A stretch of DNA of 16,666 bases. It comes from an uncultured beta proteobacterium. GTDB lineage: Bacteria; Pseudomonadota; Gammaproteobacteria; Burkholderiales; Burkholderiaceae. Position numbers and translations under genes: made by a program. This document shows, one piece after another, positions 1 to 7,000 of this stretch; the first letter of the stretch is position 1; each line of letters opens with the position of its first letter. Where the stretch lies: positions 1-16,666 of the forward strand of contig CAILON010000128.1 in NCBI GenBank assembly GCA_903835865.1, read 5' to 3'. The notes under the pieces were generated by a model that made no database searches, was not told the DNA's origin, and saw only the letters and a list, made by a program, of their open reading frames with translations.

Positions 1-17
1 TCTTTTTTGGGTTTTGA

Positions 18-746
18 TCATTCGCTTTTCGCTCGGTGAAGAACAATGGATTTGCCTTGGGGGTGGGTAAGGGTGGCCCCCTCTTTTTCGATAAGGTTTA
101 GGCGCCACTCACCCAGAACTAAGGCACCTTTGGAAAACATTGCCTGTGATTTACCTTGTTGAAAAAAAGCCTGTTGGGTATCTCCCATTTGGCTACTTCC
201 CAAATAACGCCAGCGGCGTAGCTCCTTCTCATCAGCGGGCGGTTTTGGCTTTGTTGAAGCCTTATTGTTAGACTTATTTTCCTTTAATAAGTGAATACTT
301 ACTTCTAATGAATCTATTTCCTCATATAAAGAATCAAAATCTGTATCCATTTCCTTGCGCATTAAGACCAAGTCCTGCTGCAATTTGGAAATTTGAATCT
401 TTGGGTCCTCCAGGTGCGTATCTGGGTTGCTTTTGGAAGCGTTATAGACCAAAAATAGGCCTAAGATCAAAATCGCAAAACACAGCGCTGCGGCCATAAA
501 AGTCCCCCATCTTTTGGCTTGATTGAGGAAGGCAGGCGGATTCAAGGGCTCAAAAAAAGAGGGGGATTTTGGCGGGTTGGCGAATCCAGGAGCACTGTTT
601 TTAGATGTTGTCGACTTGCGAATTCCATGGGGATCTGGGATGGCTGGATCATCACCAAGATCACTCAAAAGGGTATCAAAGGATTGGGGGGAAATATGGC
701 GTGATGGCATGCCAATATTTTTCATTGATTGGAATTCAAATACCAT
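18..746 (-). CDS. Hypothetical single-pass membrane protein with coiled coil and small C-terminal domain
   Basis: I do not recognise this 242-residue protein. It has a proline- and serine-rich, probably cytoplasmic N-terminus (about 1-78), one hydrophobic membrane segment (about 81-101), a heptad-like charged stretch likely to form a coiled coil (about 114-157), a Lys/Pro-rich linker (158-175) and a compact C-terminal region (about 178-238). That region has alternating hydrophobics and repeated glycines, including LGSSQMGD, KGALVLGEW and a final SIVLHRA strand. Its pattern loosely resembles the small beta domains of PilP and GspC proteins, which is inference only. The gene is divergent from mrcA, the place where many beta- and gammaproteobacteria carry the pilM-pilQ operon, so an envelope or pilus-assembly role is conceivable. 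The start is uncertain: Met1, Met8 and Met13 are all possible and none has a clear Shine-Dalgarno. The stop is the TGA complementary to 18-20. Confidence 0.7.
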   Translation of the reverse strand: MVFEFQSMKNIGMPSRHISPQSFDTLLSDLGDDPAIPDPHGIRKSTTSKNSAPGFANPPKSPSFFEPLNPPAFLNQAKRWGTFMAAALCFAILILGLFLVYNASKSNPDTHLEDPKIQISKLQQDLVLMRKEMDTDFDSLYEEIDSLEVSIHLLKENKSNNKASTKPKPPADEKELRRWRYLGSSQMGDTQQAFFQQGKSQAMFSKGALVLGEWRLNLIEKEGATLTHPQGKSIVLHRAKSE

Positions 747-851
747 CAGTTGGGGCTTAAATTGACATCAGAAACCAGCTTTGAACATTCTGCAAAACAA
801 GGGTTTTGGAGCTTTTAAGAGAATTACTTAAGCACCCTATAATTTGGACAT
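747..851. promoter_or_regulatory. Divergent intergenic region between the hypothetical gene and mrcA
   Basis: This 105-bp stretch must hold the promoters of both divergent genes. On the plus strand a perfect TATAAT lies at 838-843, only 8 nt before the mrcA ATG; the -35 region near 814-820 (TTTAAG/TTAAGA) is poor. On the minus strand a weak candidate is TTGCAG (complement of 790-795), a 17-nt spacer and TCTGAT (complement of 767-772). A plus-strand TTGACA at 762-767 has no good -10 partner. A perfect 6-bp hairpin, CAAAAC/GTTTTG with an AAGG loop (793-808), and a short TTAAG/CTTAA inverted repeat (815-831) lie in the middle and could be operator-like, but short repeats of this kind also arise by chance. 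Confidence 0.45.
838..843 (+). promoter_or_regulatory. Consensus -10 element of mrcA, implying a leaderless or near-leaderless transcript
   Basis: TATAAT matches the sigma-70 -10 consensus at all six positions. With the usual 6-8 nt to the transcription start, RNA synthesis would begin at about 849-852, at or next to the A of the mrcA ATG at 852. There is no Shine-Dalgarno before that ATG, and an in-frame TAA at 840-842 rules out an upstream start. The -35 is weak, so the promoter call itself is tentative. Confidence 0.45.
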
Positions 852-3185
852 ATGGCTCTACCCCCTAAAGACAAGCCGCCGATCAATCAGCGAACTTCCC
901 GACAGCCTGACAGACGTCCTCGGCAATATGGGGCACAAGCGCATCCCCAAAGATCATCTAGCAATCCATTAGTTAAAGCCCTACTCATTATTGGCGTGGT
1001 CTTTGCAGTGGTTGTTGCGCTATTAATAGGGTACGCATTTTTAATAGCCAAACCCAATTTACCCAAAATTTCTGCTTTGACGGATTACAACCCAAAGACG
1101 CCTTTACGTATCTATACCGCTGATAAGGTGTTGATTGGTGAGTTTGGCGAAGAGCGCCGCAAGGTGATCCCCTTAAATGAAATTCCGCAAAGTATGCGTA
1201 ATGCAGTCCTCGCCATTGAGGACGATCGTTTTTATTCTCATGGCGGTGTTGATTACGTCGGCATCTTAAGGGCAGCGGTAACCAATCTACGTGGCAATCT
1301 TTCTCAGGGCGCCTCCACTATCACCATGCAGGTGGCACGTAATTTCTTCCTCAGCAATGAAAAAACCTTTAGCCGCAAAATTTACGAAGTCTTGCTGTCT
1401 TGGGAAATTGAATCTCAACTGACGAAAGACAAGATTCTAGAAATCTATATGAATCAGATTTTCCTGGGCCAAAGAGCCTATGGATTTTCCAGTGCCGCGC
1501 AGATTTACTTTGGCAAAGAACTAAAAGACATCACTATTGCCGAATCTGCCATGTTGGCAGGTTTACCTAAAGCGCCTTCAGCCTATAACCCCGTTACCAA
1601 TTTCCGACGTGCCAAGATTCGTCAGGAATATATCTTGCAGCGTATGCGTGATTTGTCCTACATCTCTCAAGAGGACTATCAAAAGGCAATGGCTGAGGAG
1701 TTGCGTATTCGGGGCTTGGGTAATGAATTTAGTATACGAGCAGATTTCCCTGCAGAGATGGTGCGGCAATTGCTCTTTACGCAGTACGGCGAAGCAATCT
1801 ACTCCCAAGGCATCGATGTTTATACGACGATCTTGAAGGCTGACCAGGAAGCAGCATATAGAGCAGTGCGCCGCGGCATCTTTGAGTATGACTTGCGTCA
1901 TGCCTATCGTGGACCTGAGGGATTCATTACGCTTCCGGAAGATCCAGTAAAGCGTCAGCGTGCGATTGATGAAGCTTTACTAGCCTATCCGCAACTAGAT
2001 GATTTGCAGTCTGGAGTTGTACTTGATGTCAAACCAAAAGAAATGCAGGTGATGACTTCAACAGGCGACGTAATTGCCATTAAAGGGGAGGGCCTTAAGT
2101 TGGCCACGGCATCCCTCACGGATAGTGCCCAACCTAAAAAGCGCTTACGACCAGGCGCGATCGTAAGATTGTTATCCGATGGTGGAGTGTGGAAGTTGGC
2201 GCAGTTACCGCAAGTAGAAGCTGCTTTTGTTTCTATGAACGCAGAAACAGGCGCAATCCTCTCTTTGGTTGGCGGCTTTGACTTCCGTCGTAATCAATTC
2301 AATCACGTTACCCAAGCCCTACGTCAGCCAGGCTCCTCATTCAAGCCATTCATTTATGCCGCTGCAATTGAAAAAGGTTTTTCTCCAAGCACTGTCGTGA
2401 ACGATGCCCCCTTGTCGATTGGCAGCATGGAAACCGGAAGCCAGGTGTGGGAGCCAAAGAACTACGATGGCAAGTACGACGGGATGATGCGCTTACGTAA
2501 TGCACTAGCTAAATCTAAAAACTTAGTTTCAGTTCGCATCATTCGAGCCATCGGACCATCTTATGCTCAGGAATACATACAGCGTTTTGGCTTCGAGCCA
2601 GAGAAGCACCCACCATATCTAACCATGGCATTGGGCGCCGGGTCTGTTACCCCCTTACAAATGGCGTCTGCCTATAGCGTCTTTGCAAATGGGGGCTATC
2701 GCGTCGATCCATATCTGATTGACAAGATGGTGGACTCCAAAGGAGCTGTTTTATTTGAAGCAAAGCCAACACATGCTCGCGAGGATGCAACGAGAGTCTT
2801 AGACGCGCGCACTGCTTTTGTAATGGATAGCATGCTACAAGAGGTTACAAAGACAGGTACTGCAGCGTCAGCTCGCGCAAAGTTGGGTCGTAACGATATC
2901 GCTGGAAAAACCGGTACTACCAATGAGTCACACGATGCTTGGTTTGCAGGCTACAACCCCAAGGTTGTAGCAGTTGCGTGGATTGGTTTTGATAAGCCAG
3001 CCAGTTTGGGCGATCGTGAAACTGGTGGCGGTTTGGCTTTACCAATGTGGATTTCTTATATGGGGACAGCCCTAAAGGATGTACCCCAAGAATCACGCGA
3101 AGTGCCCAGCGGAGTTTCGCAGATCGATGGGGATTGGTTTATCCCTGAGTTCTCTAACGCTGGCGGCGTTCGCGAACTTCAGTAG
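852..3185 (+). CDS. mrcA: Penicillin-binding protein 1A, bifunctional peptidoglycan glycosyltransferase/transpeptidase
   Basis: A class A penicillin-binding protein that polymerises lipid II into glycan strands and cross-links the peptides on the periplasmic side of the inner membrane. The 777 residues begin with a basic, proline-rich cytoplasmic tail (1-40), followed by one membrane anchor (about 41-65). The GT51 glycosyltransferase domain (about 90-250) carries EDDRFYSHGGVD with the presumed catalytic Glu123, then QGASTITMQ (152-160) and the RKIYE region (175-179). An OB-like insert falls at about 385-455. The transpeptidase domain (about 456-740) has all three active-site motifs: SSFK with nucleophile Ser495, SKN at 555-557 and KTG at 686-688. 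The length is normal for PBP1A. The start is fixed by an in-frame stop 12 nt upstream, and there is no visible ribosome-binding site. The next gene starts 12 bp downstream with no terminator-like hairpin between. Confidence 0.96.
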   Translation: MALPPKDKPPINQRTSRQPDRRPRQYGAQAHPQRSSSNPLVKALLIIGVVFAVVVALLIGYAFLIAKPNLPKISALTDYNPKTPLRIYTADKVLIGEFGEERRKVIPLNEIPQSMRNAVLAIEDDRFYSHGGVDYVGILRAAVTNLRGNLSQGASTITMQVARNFFLSNEKTFSRKIYEVLLSWEIESQLTKDKILEIYMNQIFLGQRAYGFSSAAQIYFGKELKDITIAESAMLAGLPKAPSAYNPVTNFRRAKIRQEYILQRMRDLSYISQEDYQKAMAEELRIRGLGNEFSIRADFPAEMVRQLLFTQYGEAIYSQGIDVYTTILKADQEAAYRAVRRGIFEYDLRHAYRGPEGFITLPEDPVKRQRAIDEALLAYPQLDDLQSGVVLDVKPKEMQVMTSTGDVIAIKGEGLKLATASLTDSAQPKKRLRPGAIVRLLSDGGVWKLAQLPQVEAAFVSMNAETGAILSLVGGFDFRRNQFNHVTQALRQPGSSFKPFIYAAAIEKGFSPSTVVNDAPLSIGSMETGSQVWEPKNYDGKYDGMMRLRNALAKSKNLVSVRIIRAIGPSYAQEYIQRFGFEPEKHPPYLTMALGAGSVTPLQMASAYSVFANGGYRVDPYLIDKMVDSKGAVLFEAKPTHAREDATRVLDARTAFVMDSMLQEVTKTGTAASARAKLGRNDIAGKTGTTNESHDAWFAGYNPKVVAVAWIGFDKPASLGDRETGGGLALPMWISYMGTALKDVPQESREVPSGVSQIDGDWFIPEFSNAGGVRELQ

Positions 3186-3197
3186 TGCATTGACATC

Positions 3198-3902
3198 ATG
3201 GCTCGGCAAGCGCGCACAGTCATACCTGGCCAAGTGATGCATGTCATGGTGCGCGGTAACAACCGAGAAGTTCTTTTTTTTAGCGATGAAGATCGCCGCA
3301 TTTATTTAGAATGGTTGCGAGAAGCTGCCAAGCAGTTTGCTTGCTCGGTACATGCTTTTGCACTAATGCCCAATCATGTACATTTGTTATTAACCCCGCA
3401 GAAAGAAGACTCGCTCGCAAAAACAATGCAGTCTTTAGGTAGGCGTTATGCACAGTATTTCAATCAGCAGCACAAACGATCTGGAACTATTTGGGAAGGA
3501 CGTTATCGCTCCTCATTAATTGATCCTGATTATTTTTTGCGTTGTCAGCGTTACATTGAATTAAATCCTGTTAGGGCTGGCTATGAATCTAGCCCACAAG
3601 ATTCGAGCTGGACGAGTTTTGTCAGTCATATTGGTAGAAATTCGGAGCCTTGGCTGGTTGATCATCAGAACTTTTGGCGATTAGGTAATACGCCTTTTGA
3701 AAGGCAAATGGGTTGGGCAAGCTTTGTAAAAGAAGGTGCACCCCATTGGGAAGACAGGCAAATCACAGAATCTTTAATCCGTTCTAAGCCCTGGGTAAGC
3801 GATATTTATGCCAAAAAGATCTTTAAAGATAGCCCAGAAATTGCCCAAATTCGTCACCGTGGTCGTCCAAGAAAAATAAATACTTTAAATTCAATAGCTT
3901 AG
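3198..3902 (+). CDS. REP-associated tyrosine transposase (RAYT), Y1_Tnp/IS200-like HUH family
   Basis: A 234-residue single-domain protein of the Y1 transposase family, whose members cut and join single-stranded DNA through an HUH metal site and one catalytic tyrosine. Visible marks are the N-terminal PGQVMHVMVRGNNR block (10-23), the HUH motif H60-V61-H62 within LMPNHVHLLL, and YIELNPVRAG (119-128), in which Tyr119 is the likely nucleophile. After about residue 135 comes a C-terminal extension ending in an AT-hook-like RGRPRK (221-226), which could bind the minor groove. These features fit RAYTs, the domesticated relatives thought to mobilise REP palindromes, rather than IS200 TnpA itself. 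The gene appears intact. No Shine-Dalgarno precedes the ATG, so expression may be low. It stands alone between mrcA and gltB, with inverted repeats downstream but no insertion-sequence ends recognised on both sides. Confidence 0.88.
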   Translation: MARQARTVIPGQVMHVMVRGNNREVLFFSDEDRRIYLEWLREAAKQFACSVHAFALMPNHVHLLLTPQKEDSLAKTMQSLGRRYAQYFNQQHKRSGTIWEGRYRSSLIDPDYFLRCQRYIELNPVRAGYESSPQDSSWTSFVSHIGRNSEPWLVDHQNFWRLGNTPFERQMGWASFVKEGAPHWEDRQITESLIRSKPWVSDIYAKKIFKDSPEIAQIRHRGRPRKINTLNSIA

Positions 3903-3910
3903 AGATCTTG

Positions 3911-3938
3911 CAAGCTGGCTTGGACTTTCATTACAAGC
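3911..3938. repeat. Short clustered palindromic arms just after the RAYT gene
   Basis: CAAGC (3911-3915), GCTTG (3918-3922) and CAAGC (3934-3938) lie within 28 bp, starting 8 bp after the RAYT stop. The middle arm can pair with either outer arm. CTTGCAAG (3907-3914) is also self-complementary. This resembles a degenerate REP-like hairpin, but the arms are only 5 bp long and could be accidental. Confidence 0.3.
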
Positions 3939-3949
3939 ATCAACGTCTC

Positions 3950-4010
3950 GACTCTGTCCCTTTTTAAATAATGCATATTGGTGCTAGCTATAAATAAATG
4001 GGACAGACTC
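3950..4010. repeat. Imperfect inverted repeat downstream of RAYT, possible REP/BIME-like element
   Basis: GACTCTGTCCC (3950-3960) and GGGACAGACTC (4000-4010) pair at 10 of 11 positions across a 39-bp AT-rich spacer. The left arm is followed by TTTTTAAATA and the right arm is preceded by TAAATAAAT, so pairing partly continues inward. It starts 47 bp after the RAYT stop, where substrate-like palindromes are expected for this family. Alternatively it could act as a weak transcriptional insulator before gltB. I saw no other copy of either arm in this window. Confidence 0.5.
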
Positions 4011-4022
4011 ATTTTATTTCTA

Positions 4023-4051
4023 TTGCATCAGCATGGGTATTCACCTATATT
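4023..4051 (+). promoter_or_regulatory. Candidate sigma-70 promoter of gltB
   Basis: TTGCAT (4023-4028) and TATATT (4046-4051) are separated by exactly 17 bp; they match the -35 consensus at 3 of 6 positions and the -10 consensus at 5 of 6. Transcription would begin near 4058, giving a leader of about 40 nt to the ATG at 4098. It lies downstream of the 3950-4010 inverted repeat, so the repeat would not be in the gltB transcript. Confidence 0.5.
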
Positions 4052-4097
4052 TGATCCTCCAAAAGTAATCAGGCCTTTGTCGCCCTTCGGAAATACT

Positions 4098-7000
4098 ATG
4101 ACTACACAATTCAATTCAGATCTTCGCCCAATCGCTCAAGGTCTATATGACCCACGTAATGAGCATGACGCTTGCGGCGTAGGATTCGTTGCACATATCA
4201 AAGGCAAAAAATCGCACGAGATTGTTGCCCAAGGCTTACAGATTCTTGAAAACCTAGACCATCGCGGCGCAGTTGGCGCAGATCCATTGATGGGCGATGG
4301 CGCTGGAATCTTAATTCAGATTCCTGACACGCTCTATCGCGAAGAGATGGCTAAGCAAGGAATCACTTTGCCACCATTAGGTGAGTACGGTGTAGGCATG
4401 ATTTTCTTACCCAAAGAACATGCTTCACGTTTGGCATGCGAACAAGAACTCGAGCGCACAGTGCGCTTAGAGGGTCAGGTTGTATTGGGTTGGAGAGATG
4501 TGCCGGTGGATGTGAAATTGCCAATGTCTCCAACCGTGCAAATGACAGAACCATTTATTCGTCAAATATTTATTGGTCGTGGTCGTGACATCATGACCAC
4601 TGATGCACTAGAGCGTAAGTTGTATGTCATCCGTAAAACAGCAAGTCACGCTATTCAAGATTTGCATTTGAAGCACGGTAAAGAATATTTTGTGGCTTCA
4701 ATGTCGGCACGCACCATTGTTTACAAAGGTTTGCTCTTAGCAAATCAAGTTGGCGCTTATTACCAGGACTTGAAAGATCCTCGTACTGTATCGGCTCTAG
4801 CCCTTGTGCATCAACGCTTCTCCACCAATACTTTCCCTGCATGGGAATTGGCGCATCCCTATCGCATGATTGCGCATAACGGTGAGATCAATACCGTTAA
4901 AGGAAACGTCAACTGGGTAAATGCACGTGAAGGTGCCATTAGCTCCCCAGTATTGGGCGATGATTTGCAAAAATTGTGGCCATTAATTTATCCTGGCCAG
5001 TCAGATACAGCATGCTTTGATAACTGCCTAGAGTTATTAGTAATGTCAGGTTATCCATTGGCTCAAGCCATGATGATGATGATTCCTGAGGCATGGGAAC
5101 AGCATGCTTTGATGGACGACAATCGTCGCGCTTTCTATGAATATCACGCTGCCATGATGGAACCATGGGATGGTCCGGCTGCAATGGCATTTACTGATGG
5201 TCGTCAAATTGGCGCAACTTTGGATCGCAATGGTTTGCGTCCTGCACGCTATTACGTGACTGATGATGATTTAGTAATCATGGCTTCTGAGGCTGGCGTA
5301 TTGCCAATTCCTGAGCACAAGATTGTTCAAAAATGGCGCTTGCAACCAGGCAAGATGTTCATGATTGACATGGAACAAGGTCGCATCATTGATGACGTTG
5401 AACTCAAAAATGCGGTATCAAATGCCAAGCCTTATAAGAGCTGGATTGATGCCGTTCGTGTGAAATTGGATGAAGTCGATGCAAGCAAGGTGGATTTGGT
5501 AGATGAGAAAACCAATATCCGTCCGGCGGCAAAATTATTAGATCGTCAGCAAGCTTTTGGTTATACCCAAGAGGACATTAAGTACCTCATGGCGCCAATG
5601 GCCATGAATGGTGAGGAAGCAATTGGATCAATGGGCAACGATAGTCCATTGGCAGTTCTCTCAAATAAGAACAAGCCTCTTTATAACTATTTCAAGCAAT
5701 TATTCGCACAAGTTACCAATCCTCCGATTGACTCTATTCGCGAAAATATGGTGATGTCTTTGGTGTCATTTATTGGACCAAAGCCCAACTTGCTAGACAC
5801 CAACAACATCAATCCCCCAATGCGTTTGGAAGTAAGTCAGCCAATTTTGGATTTTGATGACATTACCAAGATCCGTCATATTGGTCATTACACAAACGGC
5901 AAATTCCGTTCGTATGAATTAGATATTTGTTACCCAGCATCCTGGGGCAAAGCTGGTATTGAGGCGCGCTTGGCATCTTTATGTGCAGAGGCAGCTGATG
6001 CAGTGCGATCTGGTTACAACATCTTGATCGTGAGCGATCGTCAAATTGACGAGAAGCACGTAGCCATTCCTGCGTTGTTGGCAACCTCAGCAATTCATCA
6101 GCATTTGGTGCAAAAAGGTTTGCGTACCAGCGTAGGTTTAGTAGTAGAAACTGGTAGCGCTCGTGAGACACATCACTTTGCACTCTTGGCTGGATACGGC
6201 GCTGAAGCAGTTCATCCTTACCTCGCGATGGAAACATTGTCTGAGATGGCCAAAGGATTATCAGGCGAATTGTCTGGTGAAAAGGCTGTGAAGAACTTTG
6301 TTAAAGCAGTTGGCAAAGGCTTGCAAAAAGTGATGTCTAAGATGGGCATCTCGACTTACATGTCCTACACCGGCTCACAGATATTTGAGGCCATTGGTTT
6401 AAATCATGATGTGATTGATCAATATTTCAAGGGCACTCCATCTAATGTGGGTGGTATTGGTGTCTTTGAAGTGGCTGAAGAAGCCCTGCGTATGCATACC
6501 GCAGCATTTGGTAACGACCCAGTCTTGACCAATATGTTAGATGCTGGTGGTGAGTATGCCTTCCGCATTCGTGGTGAAAACCATATGTGGACTCCTGACA
6601 CTATTGCAAAATTGCAGCACTCTACTCGTATCGGTGCAGAAAAGGGTTATCAGACTTATAAAGAGTACGCCAATATCATTAATGACCAAACCAAGCGTCA
6701 AATGACTTTACGCGGCTTGTTTGAGTTCAAGATTGATCCAGCTAAAGCTATTCCATTGGATGAAGTAGAGTCGGCCAAAGAAATCGTGAAGCGTTTTGCT
6801 ACGGGCGCGATGTCTTTGGGTTCTATTTCTACTGAAGCGCATGCAACACTCGCCATTGCGATGAACCGTATTGGCGGTAAGTCCAATACTGGTGAAGGTG
6901 GTGAAGATCCGAATCGCTACATCAATGAGCTCAAGGGTATTCCAATTAAAAAAGGCGAAACCTTGGCTAGCATTTTGGGAAGCGATGTAGTTGAAGCCAA

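Noticed and set aside
308..765. Small plus-strand open frames opposite the hypothetical gene
   Set aside because: Their translations look like random reverse-complement sequence, while the minus-strand frame has a coherent membrane helix, coiled coil and charged surface pattern.
2696..2923. Minus-strand open frame within mrcA
   Set aside because: Antisense shadow of the PBP1A transpeptidase domain containing the conserved KTG region.
3168..3177. Perfect 10-bp palindrome GTTCGCGAAC near the end of mrcA
   Set aside because: It lies within coding sequence, and palindromes this short are expected several times by chance; there is no T-run to make it a terminator.
3190..3195. TTGACA just before the RAYT gene as a -35 box
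   Set aside because: No -10-like hexamer is found at 15-19 bp; the expected position is GC-rich RAYT coding sequence.
761..3198. Ten-base direct repeat ATTGACATCA on both sides of mrcA (761-770 and 3189-3198)
   Set aside because: Exact 10-mers are expected to recur by chance roughly a hundred times in a window of this size, and the flanking bases differ, so it is not evidence of an insertion.
3978..4097. Upstream extension of gltB from a TTG codon
   Set aside because: The extra 40 residues do not look like GltB, overlap an inverted repeat and a candidate promoter, and ATG 4098 yields the expected short propeptide before the catalytic cysteine.
5863..6237. A 124-residue minus-strand open frame inside gltB, and similar frames at 8207-8485 and 9119-9493
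   Set aside because: All lie antisense to strongly conserved glutamate synthase domains, have no start signals and no recognisable protein features.
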